Shown here: positions 1 to 8,972 of the stretch, piece by piece
Layout of the letters: the number at the start of each line of letters is the position of its first letter
Position numbering within the stretch: the stretch's first letter is position 1
NCBI GenBank assembly: GCA_963719805.1
Contig: CAVRDF010000008.1
Span: forward strand, 1,550,001 to 1,614,000
DNA: 64,000 nucleotides
Source of the DNA: JAMXLO01 sp963719805
GTDB taxonomy: Bacteria > Pseudomonadota > Alphaproteobacteria > Acetobacterales > Acetobacteraceae
Direction: 5' to 3'
Position numbers and translations under genes: made by a program
Notes under the pieces: generated by a model
What the model was told of the DNA's origin: nothing
What the model saw: the letters and a program-made list of their open reading frames with translations, nothing else
Database searches by the model: none

Positions 1-66
1 GCTGAGCCGGCTGGCGATAACGCAGCCCGCGGATCCCGCGCCGACGACAATATAATCAGCGTCCAT
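1..66 (-). CDS. GMC-family oxidoreductase, N-terminal fragment
   Basis: Only the first 22 codons are in the window. They read MDADYIVVGAGSAGCVIASR, the N-terminal beta-alpha-beta FAD-binding fold with the GxGxxG motif typical of glucose-methanol-choline oxidoreductases such as choline or alcohol dehydrogenases. The ATG lies 2 nt after the stop codon of the CoxG-like gene, so it is the distal gene of the same minus-strand operon. The substrate cannot be told from this fragment; another FAD-dependent family remains possible. Confidence 0.7.
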   Translation of the reverse strand, partial: MDADYIVVGAGSAGCVIASRLS

Positions 67-68
67 GC

Positions 69-641
69 TCAGGCCCGCGCGAAGCCAAGCCAATGCGCCA
101 GCCGCGCCAGCTTCATCTTGATCACCTGCCAGAGCAGCCCATGCGCAGCCAGCGGCACCGGCTCCGTCGCCGGCGGTGCCGCCGGCGCGTCACTGGCAAA
201 CTCCGCTGCTACACGCTTGGAGAAATCCGCCATCAGCGCATTGGCGAACGGCACGCCGCCGGTGCGCGCGAAGTCCGCCAGCACGCCGCCCAGTTCCGCA
301 TCAGAGTTCAGCGTCACCAGCGTGCTGCCAGCCGCCGCTGGATCGTCGCGTAATGCATAGGCGATGCGCACTTCGATGCGAGCGGCCCGCATGTCCGCTG
401 CACCGCGTCCACGCAGCGAACCGGTGTGCGCCGCGAAGTCTGTCTCCACCGAAACCTTGCCACGGAACTTGATCTTCTTCGGCCCGAATGCGACCAGCAT
501 TCCGCCCAGGTAATTGCCTTCATCGTCGCGGCCTTCGATCACCGCGCCTGGCATGCAGCGAGTCATCCGCTCGACATCCGCAAATCGGCGGATCACGTCA
601 TCCGGGCGTCCAGGAACACTGAACTCGCCGTCGAAATGCAT
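69..641 (-). CDS. CoxG-like carbon monoxide dehydrogenase subunit G family protein (SRPBCC fold)
   Basis: A protein of about 190 residues that starts MHFDGEFSVPG and continues with PDDVIRRFADVERMTRCMPGA, the typical opening of the CoxG/SRPBCC family. CoxG helps recruit or mature molybdenum CO dehydrogenase at the membrane, but many paralogues sit beside other oxidoreductases and have unknown roles. No coxMSL genes are visible here, so a CO role is not supported. The C-terminus is Ala/Pro-rich followed by a hydrophobic, basic tail that could contact the membrane. The ATG at 641 overlaps the upstream ThDP-enzyme stop (TGATG); a GTG one codon earlier is possible. Confidence 0.75.
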   Translation of the reverse strand: MHFDGEFSVPGRPDDVIRRFADVERMTRCMPGAVIEGRDDEGNYLGGMLVAFGPKKIKFRGKVSVETDFAAHTGSLRGRGAADMRAARIEVRIAYALRDDPAAAGSTLVTLNSDAELGGVLADFARTGGVPFANALMADFSKRVAAEFASDAPAAPPATEPVPLAAHGLLWQVIKMKLARLAHWLGFARA

Positions 642-2313
642 CACTGTACAGGCTGAAGCAGCGGCGCATGGCTCTCGCGGCCGAAATGCACCTTGGCATA
701 TGGATCGGTCGGTGTGCTCGGAGACACCCGTGCATCGATCAGGTACAACCCGCCTTTGCGCAGTCCCTCGGCCACTGCGGCGCCGAGTTCCGACGGATCT
801 TTCAGCAGCACGCCATCACCACCGAATGCCTTGGCGATCGCCACGAAATTCGGCGACTCCCATTGCGCCAGCTTTTCGTCGAAGCCCTTCGCCACCAGCT
901 TGTGAACCTCGGCGCCGTAGCCGGCATCGTTCCATACGATCAGCACCATCTGCATCTTATGCCGCGCGATGGTTTCCAGCTCCTGGATGTTGAACAGCAG
1001 GCTGCCGTCGCCTTCCACCGCGACGTGCTGCCGCCCTGGATTGCCCGCACCGGTACCGATGGCGACGCCAATCCCCTGGCCCACCGCACCGAACCCGTAC
1101 CAGGTACCTGGATCTCCACGCCCTCCGGCAGCGGTGTATACATGCCGATCCACGAGAAGAAATGTCCGGCGCCGCAGGTGAACAACGCACCCTTCGGCAG
1201 CGCCGCGCCAAGATTGCGAGCCAGCACGCGTGGATCGAACCCATCCGCCGGTGCCTCGAACCGATGCGCCGGCGCCTCCAGCACCGCGCGCGTCGCCGCG
1301 GTGCGCAGGCCCTCTTTGCGCACCTGGCGCGCTTCCAGCGCTTCGTTGATCGCCGCCACCGCCTTGCGTGCATCGCCTTGCACATACAGGCCCGGGATCA
1401 CGCCGATTTCCTCGGGCATCGGCTTGATGTCGATGCGCGCCACTTCCGCCGAGGGAAACAGCAACCCGCCTTCGGTCGTATAGTAGCCAAGCTCGGCGCC
1501 CACACCGAGCACGAAGTCCGCGTCCGCCAGCAACTGCTCGGAGGGAGCAGAGGCGAAGGCGCCGGCGATGCCGATATCCCAAGCCTGGCCGGCGAAATAC
1601 CCCTTGTTCTGCAACGACGTCGCCAGCAGCGCGCCGGTGCGATCCGCCAGCTTTATTAGTTCGTCCTTCGCGTTCGCGGCTCGTGCGCCGCGTCCCGCGA
1701 CGATTACTGGCCGTTCGGCGGCGATCAGCTTCTCGATAACCGGCGCCAGGAGGTCCGGGCTCGGCGTCTCCACCCGAGGCGGCAGGAACTGCGTGGATGG
1801 CCGATAGTCGTAATCCCAGTCGAAGTCGTCTTCCTGCAGATCCATCGGCAGGTTCAGCACCACCGGCCCGCGATACATGCGCGCGGCATAGAACGCTTCG
1901 GCGATCTCCTCCGCCATGTTGTCGATGCTGGTGATGGTATGGAATCGCGCACTGCTGGCCTCGACAAAGCGCCGCTGGTCCATCGACTGCGTGCGGTTCT
2001 TCGCACCCGCCTCGATTTCGCCCGCCACCAATACCAGTGGCGTCTTGCCACGATACGCCGCGATCAACGAGGTGCCGCACTGCGTCAGTCCCGGTCCGCA
2101 GGTCACCATGGCGACGCCGATTTTGCCGGTGGTGCGCGAATAACCGTCAGCCATCGATACCGCCATCAATTCATGCCGCGCGCTGTACGGCTTCACTGAC
2201 GGATTGCGACATAGCGCGCCCCACAGCCACATGTTGCCGTCGCCCATCAGGCCAAAAAAGTCTGTCACCCCCTCGGCGATCAAAGATTGCGCAATCGCTT
2301 CATAGACTTTCAT
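641..2313 (-). pseudogene. Thiamine-diphosphate-dependent enzyme (acetolactate synthase/decarboxylase-like), frameshifted
   Basis: The first part (start 2313, MKVYEAIAQSLIAEGVTDFF) carries the Pyr domain with the catalytic-Glu region YSARHELMAVSMADGYSR and the central domain. The last part, in another frame and ending at 641, carries the PP domain with VEGDGSLLFNIQELETIARH (GDG metal/ThDP motif) and WNDAGYGAEVH. The frame changes at about 1100-1121, where one base appears to be missing between the codons for PLPEG and PGTWYGFGAVG. Both halves are well conserved, so this is either recent inactivation or a base-calling error. It lies 15 bp after the 2OG-oxygenase gene and overlaps the CoxG-like start, so all are co-transcribed. 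The substrate is unknown; a 2-oxoacid decarboxylase or oxalyl-CoA-like role is possible. Confidence 0.8.
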
Positions 2314-2328
2314 CGTTGCATTGCTTCC

Positions 2329-3375
2329 TTATTCGGCGGCGGCCAACTTCGCGGCCTCCGACTTATGGCCTTGCTGGTGGAAATAGTTCGCGCGGTAGAA
2401 CGCCAGTACCAGGTCACGGTACACAGCACTCGGGTAACGCGGCGGATTGCCGGCTGAGATGCAACTCGGCAGGCATTCGATCACCGCATCCACGTTGGGA
2501 CTGTGGAAGTAAGCGATCGAGTAGCGATCGGTGCCGGATTCATTGATCACGCCATGGGGGGTGGACAGGAAACGGTCGTTGGACCAGCGCCGCATGATGT
2601 TGCCCAGGTTGATCAGGAACGTGCCGGGGATCACCGGCGGCGGGAACCACTCGCCGTTCGACAGCCGAATCGCCAAGCCCGGCACGTCGGTGCGCGCCAA
2701 TGCGGTCATGAAGCTGTTGTCTGTGTGCGGCGCCGTGCCAAACGTATTCTCGCTCATGTCGGCCTGTGGCGGGTAATGCAGGAAACGCAGATTGGCGTGG
2801 CATTCGTTGGCGAAGAACGGCGCAAAGAAGTCCGCCGGCATGTCCAGCGCCACGGCGAACGCTGGCAGCATCCGGTCGCACATCGCGTTGAGCGCGCGGA
2901 AATACGCCATCATGTCGGCGCGCAAATCCGGCTCCGCCTCCGGCCACTGGTTGCGGCCGCGCAGCGGCTTTCCCGCCCGCACGTCCGGATGATCGGCCGC
3001 ACGATCGTGGCTGACGAAAAAGCTCTCGTTCTGATTCGGCTTGGTCGCCTTGTGAACCGTGGACGCTGCCTGCACCGAGGTGTTCATCGGCATGTAGCCA
3101 ATGTTGTTCTGGTTCAACTGGAGCTGCAGCTTTTTCTCCAGCGGCAGCGCATGGAAACGCCGAGACGCCTCGAAGCCGCGATCGATAATCGCCTGCGGCA
3201 CCCCATGGTTCAGCGCATAGAAGAACCCGATCGTCTCGCAGGCATGACGCACATCGACCGCCAAGCGCTCCAACGCGCCAGGCTCGCCGGCGAAATACGG
3301 GCCATAGTCGATCACGGGAACCGTAGCGCTCGCCGCCGCGGCATCCCGCACCGCGTGTTGCTGGAACAGATGCAT
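2329..3375 (-). CDS. Isopenicillin N synthase-like 2-oxoglutarate/Fe(II) oxygenase
   Basis: 348 residues, the usual length for plant-type/IPNS-like non-haem iron oxygenases. An N-terminal DIOX_N domain (VPVIDYGPYF, then GFFYALNHGVP) is followed by the jelly-roll core. The iron ligands are visible as His217 and Asp219 in APHTDNSF and His274 in STPHGVIN, and the 2-oxoglutarate-binding Arg284/Ser286 pair is in GTDRYSIAYF. It should couple 2OG decarboxylation to hydroxylation or oxidation of a small cytosolic substrate. It is the first gene of the minus-strand operon with the ThDP enzyme, CoxG-like protein and GMC oxidoreductase, which suggests a catabolic pathway of unknown substrate. Confidence 0.88.
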   Translation of the reverse strand: MHLFQQHAVRDAAAASATVPVIDYGPYFAGEPGALERLAVDVRHACETIGFFYALNHGVPQAIIDRGFEASRRFHALPLEKKLQLQLNQNNIGYMPMNTSVQAASTVHKATKPNQNESFFVSHDRAADHPDVRAGKPLRGRNQWPEAEPDLRADMMAYFRALNAMCDRMLPAFAVALDMPADFFAPFFANECHANLRFLHYPPQADMSENTFGTAPHTDNSFMTALARTDVPGLAIRLSNGEWFPPPVIPGTFLINLGNIMRRWSNDRFLSTPHGVINESGTDRYSIAYFHSPNVDAVIECLPSCISAGNPPRYPSAVYRDLVLAFYRANYFHQQGHKSEAAKLAAAE

Positions 3376-3480
3376 CCGCTCCTCCCGAAACTGCTGTGCC
3401 AGTATAGAGGCGGCTTTGCCATGCTGCCAATTTGACGCTGTTCCGTGCGCTCTCTACCGTCGCACCAGGAGGAACAAGCC

Positions 3481-4320
3481 GTGGTGCAAATCCGTCGCAT
3501 GGGGCCGCAGATCGGCGTCGAGGTCACGGGCGTCGATGTGAAGACTCTGGACGATGCCGGCTTCGCGCCGATCTACCAAGCGTGGATGGATCACAATGTC
3601 ATGGTGGTGCGCGACCAGGAGCTCACGATCGAGGAGTTCTTGCAATACAGCCGCCGCTTCGGCCTGGTCGTGCCGCATCCTTCCAAAACCACCCGTCACC
3701 CGGACATCCCCGAGATCACCCTGCTCGGCACCAATAAGTTCGATGCCGAGGGAAAGCTGATCGACGCGATCTACCGACGCGGCGCTGAAGGCTGGCACAC
3801 CGATGGCGCTTACGACGCAGATCCCTTCAAGGCGACGCAGCTTTACGCGTTGGCGATCCCCAGCACTGGCGGGGACACTCTGTTTGCCAATGGCTATGCG
3901 GCTTACGCGGCTTTGCCCGAGACGCTGAAGCAGCGGCTGGAAGGCAAGCTCGGCGCCTTCACCTACGGCGGCCGCGCCAAGAAGCGCGAACTGCTCAATC
4001 CGGAGGACCGCGACTGGCAGCCGGTTTACCATCCGATCGTGCGCACGCATCCGGAGACCGGACGCAAGTCACTGTATTTCGATCCGGGCAAGATCGAATC
4101 GATCCAGGGCGAGAGCGACGATTTGATCGATGAGCTGGAGCACCACATGATCCAGCCCGACGCTGAATATCGTCACAAATGGCGTGTCGGCGACATCGTG
4201 ATCTGGGATAACCGCTGTTCGTACCACCGCGCCGCGGGTGACTATCCGCCGCAGGAAGACCGCATCCACTGGCGCGTCTCGATCAAGGAATCCAACGCAC
4301 AGCGCCTCGCCGCGGATTAG
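3481..4320 (+). CDS. TauD/TfdA-family 2-oxoglutarate-dependent dioxygenase
   Basis: About 279 residues from a GTG start at 3481. That start is preferred because AGGAGGA lies at 3467-3473, 7 bases upstream; an ATG at 3445 has no such signal. The iron site is visible as His106/Asp108 in GWHTDGAYD and a distal His in WDNRCSYHRA; HWRVSI carries the 2OG-binding Arg. The family hydroxylates sulfonates, aryloxyacetates and related acids. The substrate cannot be assigned. It points away from the neighbouring 2OG-oxygenase operon and its stop codon overlaps that of the convergent gene by 4 bases (positions 4317-4320). Confidence 0.88.
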   Translation: MVQIRRMGPQIGVEVTGVDVKTLDDAGFAPIYQAWMDHNVMVVRDQELTIEEFLQYSRRFGLVVPHPSKTTRHPDIPEITLLGTNKFDAEGKLIDAIYRRGAEGWHTDGAYDADPFKATQLYALAIPSTGGDTLFANGYAAYAALPETLKQRLEGKLGAFTYGGRAKKRELLNPEDRDWQPVYHPIVRTHPETGRKSLYFDPGKIESIQGESDDLIDELEHHMIQPDAEYRHKWRVGDIVIWDNRCSYHRAAGDYPPQEDRIHWRVSIKESNAQRLAAD

Positions 4321-4931
4321 CCGGGCGCGATCCGGGCCTCGACGATGGTCTCCTCGACATCGCGTAAGCGATCCTTGCCAAAGAAGATTTCGTCACCAAC
4401 GAAGAAGGTCGGTGCACCGAATGTGCCGCGTTCGACCGAACGCTGAGTGTTCATAAGCAACTGGTTTTTCAGTTCGGACTCCTGTGCGGCCTCCAGTATC
4501 CGCAGGTCGAACCCCGACTCGGTCAGCGCTGCGCGCAGCACATCAGGGTCATCCAGCTTCTTAGGCTCCGCCCACATGTGGGCGAACATCGCGTCCACAT
4601 AGCGCTCGAAGACGCCGAGCTTGCGGGCCGCCACCGCACCGCGCATCAGCACCAACGTGTTCACCGGGAAGAACGGGTTACGGACATAGCGTGTGATGCG
4701 GTGATGGCGAACGAAGCGTTCCGTTTCCAGCCGCTGGTACTCCGGTTTGTTGCTGATTCCGGCAAGACTTTCCGCGGGCGAGCGATTGTTGGTCAGCTTG
4801 AACACGCCACCCAGTAGTATCGGCACGTATTCGAAGCGTGCTCCGGTGCGGCGCTCGATATCGGGAATGACAAGGTGACTCAGGTAGGCATTGGGACTGC
4901 CAAAATCGAAGTGGAACTCAACCTTTGGCAT
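4317..4931 (-). CDS. 2-hydroxychromene-2-carboxylate isomerase / GST-kappa-like DsbA-fold protein
   Basis: 204 residues from ATG 4931 (an in-frame ATG at 4943 is an alternative; GGTGAG precedes 4931). The N-terminus MPKVEFHFDFGSPNAYLSH matches HCCA isomerases and kappa-class GSTs, in which Ser12 of FGSPNAY replaces the DsbA CxxC cysteine and activates glutathione. FGAPTFFVGDEIFFGKDRL is the conserved cis-Pro loop and C-terminal motif. Known members isomerise 2-hydroxychromene-2-carboxylate in naphthalene degradation; the substrate here is not established. It is the last gene of the HxlR-HlyD-MFS-SDR operon. Confidence 0.85.
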   Translation of the reverse strand: MPKVEFHFDFGSPNAYLSHLVIPDIERRTGARFEYVPILLGGVFKLTNNRSPAESLAGISNKPEYQRLETERFVRHHRITRYVRNPFFPVNTLVLMRGAVAARKLGVFERYVDAMFAHMWAEPKKLDDPDVLRAALTESGFDLRILEAAQESELKNQLLMNTQRSVERGTFGAPTFFVGDEIFFGKDRLRDVEETIVEARIAPG

Positions 4932-4936
4932 GCTGC

Positions 4937-5692
4937 TCACCATTTTTCTCCGAACGGCCGGATGTCCATCTCGAACGTCCACGCATCGCGCGGCTGCTGG
5001 TAGAGTTGCCAGTACGCCTCTGCCACCAACTCCGGCCGCATGAGCCGGCCGGGCGCGAGATTGCCAAGTGCGTCGTCGCCTTCGCGCTGCCTGATGCGAT
5101 CGCGCACCCAGGCAGTATCGACGCCGGCGTCGATTACCAGATGCGCCACGTGGATATTCCGCGGACCAAGCTCGCGCGCCGCGCTCTGCGCCACGGCACG
5201 CAAACCGGCCTTGGCTGAAGCGAATGCCGAATAGCCAACGCCGCCACGCAAGCTGGCTGTCGCGCCGGTGAAGAAGATCGCGCCCTGGCCATGCGGCAGC
5301 ATCAGCCGCGCTGCTTCCCGGCCGGCCAGAAAGCCGGCATAGCACGCCATTTCCCAAACCTTGCGGAACACACGCTCTGTCGTATCGAGCAGTGGGAAGT
5401 TCACGTTGGCGCCGGCATTGAAGATACAGACTTGGAGCGGGGCGTATTCGTCGGCCTCGCGAAGAAATGCCGTGATGGCATCTTCCTGACGCGCGTCGAC
5501 AGAACGGGCGATGATGTGCTGGCCCTGTGCCTCGGCTGCGTTTACCAGTGAGGCAAGTTTGTCGCCATTGCGCCGTCCGGCAAAGACGGTGAAGCCATTG
5601 GCCGCGAACTTCCGGGCAATCGCGCTGCCAATGAAATCGCCGGCGCCGATGATCGCCGCTGTTGCATGAAGCTGTGGCATCGAGGCCTCCAT
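4937..5692 (-). CDS. SDR-family oxidoreductase with atypical active site
   Basis: 251 residues with a Rossmann fold. The glycine-rich loop is GAGDFIGSAIA rather than TGxxxGIG, and the position of the catalytic Tyr in YxxxK is occupied by Phe (AFASAKAGLRAVAQ). VIDAGVDT in the C-terminal half fits the SDR subgroup that lacks the canonical catalytic Tyr. NAD(P)H binding is plausible; dehydrogenase activity is uncertain. The start abuts the MFS stop with no gap, so translation is probably coupled. The context suggests it modifies, or senses, the same compound that the adjacent pump exports. Confidence 0.85.
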   Translation of the reverse strand: MEASMPQLHATAAIIGAGDFIGSAIARKFAANGFTVFAGRRNGDKLASLVNAAEAQGQHIIARSVDARQEDAITAFLREADEYAPLQVCIFNAGANVNFPLLDTTERVFRKVWEMACYAGFLAGREAARLMLPHGQGAIFFTGATASLRGGVGYSAFASAKAGLRAVAQSAARELGPRNIHVAHLVIDAGVDTAWVRDRIRQREGDDALGNLAPGRLMRPELVAEAYWQLYQQPRDAWTFEMDIRPFGEKW

Positions 5693-7282
5693 TCAATGTG
5701 CGTCCGCCGACGGTTTGGGGGGCGTTGCCAGCTTGCGCATCAGCGGCACCAGCGGCATCGCGACGACAAAGCAAAGCGCGATGACGTAGAAAGCGTCGGC
5801 AAAGGTCTGGGTCTGCGCTTCGCGCAGCGTGAGTGACCAGAGCATCCGTAGCGCCGCCGCATGGCCCTGCACCGCGTCGCCGCCATTGGCCGCGGTGTTG
5901 GCGGCGCCGACATGGTGCAGCAACTGCAGCATTGCCGGATTGCTGCTGGTCAGATGTTCGGCGAGACGCAGGAAATGCAGATTGGTGCGGTCGTTCAGGA
6001 TCGTGCCGCAGGCAGCGATGCCGATGGCGCCGCCGAGATTGCGCATAAGATTGAACAGGCCGGATGCGAACTTCAGCCGGTCGGGCGCCAGCCCACCGAG
6101 TGTGAGCGACACCGTAGGGGCCACGGCGAACTGCTGCGAGAAGCCGCGGAATGCCTGCGGCAGCAGCAATTCGCGTCCACCCCAGTCATGCGTGATCGGT
6201 GTGAAGTTCCACATGCTGGCGGCGAAGCAGGCAAAGCCGAACAGCATCAGCCAGCGCAGGTCGATGCGCCGCGCGAGTATCGTGTACAGTGGGATCGCGC
6301 ACACCTGGAAGACACCGGTGGTGAATACCGCCTCACCGATCTGCAAGGCGCTGAAGCCGCGCACACGGCCGAGGAACAGCGGCGTCAGATAGATCGTGGC
6401 GAAGATGCCGATACCGGTGATGAACGACAGGAAGCAGCCAACAGAAAAGTTGCGGTTGGTCAGCGCACGCAGATCAACGACAGGAGCAGGATGCACAAGG
6501 CTGCGCCAGATGAACGCAACGCCGGCCACGCCAGATATCCAGGCGGTCGCGCGGATGGTGTCGTCGCCGAACCAGTCCCAGCGAGGACCTTCCTCCAGCG
6601 TGTATTCCAGACAGCCGAGGAACAGCGCCATCAGCACCATGCCGAAATAGTCGGCACCACGCAGCAGCGAAAGATTTGGCCGATCGACACGCACCAACAT
6701 GGGCACGACGATGGAGACGAAGACGCCCGGCACCAGGTTGATGAAGAACAGCCAATGCCAGGAGTAATTGTCGGTGATCCAGCCGCCGATGGTGGGGCCG
6801 AGCGTCGGTGCCAGTGAGGAAATGCAGCCGATGGTGGCCGCGGCTATGACGCGCTGCTGGTTGTTGAAATAGATGAACGCGGTGGTGAACACCGTGGGGA
6901 TCATCGAGCCGCCGAGAAAGCCTTGCAGCGCGCGGAACGCGATCATGCTCTGGATGTCCCAGGCCCAGCCGCACAACAGGCTGGTAATGGTGAACCCCAC
7001 GGCGGAAGCACAGAACAGCCAGCGCGTTGACATGACTCGCGACAGCCAACCGGACAGAGGGATCACCACGATCTCGGCGATCAGATAGCTGGTCTGCACC
7101 CAGGCGATCTCATCGGCGCCGGCGGACAGGCCGCCGCCGATATCAGCCAGCGACGCGGAGACGATTTGAATGTCCAGCAGCGCGATGAAGAAGCCGATAC
7201 TCATGCTTGCGAAGGCGACCACCTTGGCCGCCATCGAGATGTCGGCGGGCGCAAGGCGGATATCGGCCGTGGTCGCGCTCAT
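5693..7282 (-). CDS. DHA2-family MFS multidrug efflux transporter (EmrB-like)
   Basis: 529 residues, the length of 14-TM drug:proton antiporters. The first TM holds FFIALLDIQIVSASL (motif D1), and GPTIGGWITDNYSWHWLFFI in TM5-TM6 is the antiporter motif C followed by the family signature. It should sit in the inner membrane and export a hydrophobic toxic compound, working with the adjacent HlyD/EmrA-type fusion protein. It overlaps that gene by 4 bases (ATGA). No outer-membrane channel gene lies in the operon, so a TolC-like protein from elsewhere would be needed. Confidence 0.92.
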   Translation of the reverse strand: MSATTADIRLAPADISMAAKVVAFASMSIGFFIALLDIQIVSASLADIGGGLSAGADEIAWVQTSYLIAEIVVIPLSGWLSRVMSTRWLFCASAVGFTITSLLCGWAWDIQSMIAFRALQGFLGGSMIPTVFTTAFIYFNNQQRVIAAATIGCISSLAPTLGPTIGGWITDNYSWHWLFFINLVPGVFVSIVVPMLVRVDRPNLSLLRGADYFGMVLMALFLGCLEYTLEEGPRWDWFGDDTIRATAWISGVAGVAFIWRSLVHPAPVVDLRALTNRNFSVGCFLSFITGIGIFATIYLTPLFLGRVRGFSALQIGEAVFTTGVFQVCAIPLYTILARRIDLRWLMLFGFACFAASMWNFTPITHDWGGRELLLPQAFRGFSQQFAVAPTVSLTLGGLAPDRLKFASGLFNLMRNLGGAIGIAACGTILNDRTNLHFLRLAEHLTSSNPAMLQLLHHVGAANTAANGGDAVQGHAAALRMLWSLTLREAQTQTFADAFYVIALCFVVAMPLVPLMRKLATPPKPSADAH

Positions 7283-8367
7283 GGCGCGCGTTCGTCAACG
7301 TTCGCCGTGACGGACAGGCCGGGCCGCAACAGACCGAACGATGCCGTATCGCCATCGAGCTCGATACGCACCGGCACGCGCTGCACGATCTTGGTGAAGT
7401 TGCCGGTCGCGTTCTCCGGCGGCAGTACACTGAACACCGCGCCAGTGGCCGGCGCCAGGCTGATGACACGGCCATGCAGCACCTGGTCCGGCAACACGTC
7501 GACCGAGATTGTCGCCGGCTGTCCCGGACGCATGCGGGCGAGCTGGTTCTCCTTGAAATTGGCGTCGACCCACAGCCCGTGCGCCGGCACCAGCGAGATG
7601 AGCTGCGAACCGACTGTGGCATAGGCGCCGACACGGGCACTGCGGTTGCCCACGGTGCCGTCGATCGGAGCGCGCAATTCGGTGTAGCCGAGATTGAGCT
7701 GTGCGGTTTCCCGATCGGCGACCGCCCCGGCCAGCGCTGCTTCAGTCTGCACACGCTGGGTGTCGATCACGTCAAGCTGGCGCTGCGCGGCGAGCAGTGC
7801 CGCGCGCGCCCTGGCGTCGGCTGCCAGGGCCTTCCGGTAGTCGGCATCCGCCTGCTGAAAGCGTTGCACCGAGGCGGCTTGGGTCTGCGCGAGTTCGCGA
7901 TACCGATCGACATCGCTTTTGCTGCGGGTGATTTCGGCAGCGGTGGCGGTCAGTTCGGCCTGGGCCTCGGCGACCACGGCTTCCTGCAGGCTGCGGTTTG
8001 CCGCGAGGTTGGCCAGCGTCGCCTGCTGCCCGGCGACGGCCGCGGCTGCCTTCGCCAGCGCCGCGCCATAGTCGCGTTGATTCAACTTCACCAGCAGGTC
8101 GCCGGCATGGACGGACTGATTGTCGGTCACCGCCACCTGGGCGATGAAGCCGGCAACCTGAGGCGCGATCACCGTGACGTCGCCGCCGACATAGGCGTCG
8201 TCGGTCGTTTCGATGAAGCGCCCGACGGTCCACCAATGGTGGCCGTATCCCGCGGCAGCGGCGGCGGCGAGCAATGCCACTCCGGCCATGGCAAGCTGCC
8301 GGACCGGCAGGCGCAGCTTGCGCGCGGGTGGGGCGAGCACATCCCGCTCGGCCACATGGGCGCTCAT
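7279..8367 (-). CDS. HlyD/EmrA-family membrane fusion protein
   Basis: 362 residues: a short cytoplasmic N-terminus, one TM segment (about residues 25-45, MAGVALLAAAAAAGYG), a biotinyl-lipoyl-like half motif (YVGGDVTVIAPQVAGFIAQV), a long Ala/Gln-rich coiled-coil hairpin and a beta-barrel region with LRAPIDGTVG. This is the periplasmic adaptor that links an MFS pump to an outer-membrane channel. It overlaps both the HxlR gene and the MFS gene by 4 bases, so the regulator, adaptor and pump are translationally coupled. Confidence 0.92.
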   Translation of the reverse strand: MSAHVAERDVLAPPARKLRLPVRQLAMAGVALLAAAAAAGYGHHWWTVGRFIETTDDAYVGGDVTVIAPQVAGFIAQVAVTDNQSVHAGDLLVKLNQRDYGAALAKAAAAVAGQQATLANLAANRSLQEAVVAEAQAELTATAAEITRSKSDVDRYRELAQTQAASVQRFQQADADYRKALAADARARAALLAAQRQLDVIDTQRVQTEAALAGAVADRETAQLNLGYTELRAPIDGTVGNRSARVGAYATVGSQLISLVPAHGLWVDANFKENQLARMRPGQPATISVDVLPDQVLHGRVISLAPATGAVFSVLPPENATGNFTKIVQRVPVRIELDGDTASFGLLRPGLSVTANVDERAP

Positions 8368-8819
8368 GGGTGGTCTCCGTTGCGGATGGTCTTCGAGCGG
8401 AAGCCAGGTTCCGCCAGCACCCGGCCGCTCTTTCGATCGACCAGGATCGGTTCGGCAGGCTCGCCGGTCTCGCTGTCCACGACGATGACGCTGGGGCCTT
8501 CGGGCGCGAAATGCTTGTTGCCCCAGGCCAGGAGCGACCAGAGCACGGGGCGGAAGTCGCGGCCGCGCTCGGTCAGCACGTATTCGTGGCGAAGCGGGCG
8601 CTCGCTGTAGGCGCGGCGTTCCAACAAACCGGACTCGACCAGTGCACTGAGCCGGCGGGTCAGGATGTTCGGCGCGATGCCCAGGCTTTCCTGGAACTGG
8701 TCGAACCGGCTCAACCCCTTGAAGGCGTCACGCAGGATCAGGATGCTCCACCACTCGCCGACGCGCTCCAGGCTGCGGGCGATCGGGCATCGCATGTCGC
8801 CGAAGCTCTTACGTTGCAT
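8364..8819 (-). CDS. HxlR-family winged-helix transcriptional regulator
   Basis: 151 residues. The N-terminal MQRKSFGDMRCPIARSLERV carries the conserved Cys (Cys11) seen in HxlR/HypR/YodB proteins, many of which sense thiol-reactive electrophiles. GEWWSILILRDAF and the recognition region IAPNILTRRLSALVESGLL form the winged helix, and RHEYVLTERGRDF is the wing. As the first gene of the efflux operon it probably represses its own transcription. Two copies of a 15-bp palindrome lie 18 and 50 bases upstream of its start. The inducer is not known; the DsbA-like and SDR genes downstream hint at a reactive carbonyl or quinone. Confidence 0.92.
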   Translation of the reverse strand: MQRKSFGDMRCPIARSLERVGEWWSILILRDAFKGLSRFDQFQESLGIAPNILTRRLSALVESGLLERRAYSERPLRHEYVLTERGRDFRPVLWSLLAWGNKHFAPEGPSVIVVDSETGEPAEPILVDRKSGRVLAEPGFRSKTIRNGDHP

Positions 8820-8837
8820 GACCTGGACCTAACCTGA

Positions 8838-8884
8838 CTTGCATGATGCAAGCCCAGATATCGGAGCAGCTTGCATGATGCAAG
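8838..8884. promoter_or_regulatory. Two copies of a 15-bp palindrome, candidate HxlR operator
   Basis: CTTGCATGATGCAAG occurs at 8838-8852 and again, identically, at 8870-8884. Each is a perfect inverted repeat around one central base. The copies are 32 bp apart, close to three helical turns, so both would face the same side of the DNA. They lie between the HxlR start (8819) and the divergent gene (8973). HxlR proteins bind such dyads as dimers, so this is the likely operator of the efflux operon. Confidence 0.7.
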
Positions 8885-8972
8885 TCATGGCCGCTATGCG
8901 CCAGGCGCCGAGGCGGTTGCCCTGCCGCCGGGGCGCCGTACAATCGGTCATCACGGAGGGTATTCAGCAACT

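Noticed and set aside
5861..6817. A 318-codon plus-strand ORF
   Set aside because: It is antisense to the MFS pump and has shadow composition.
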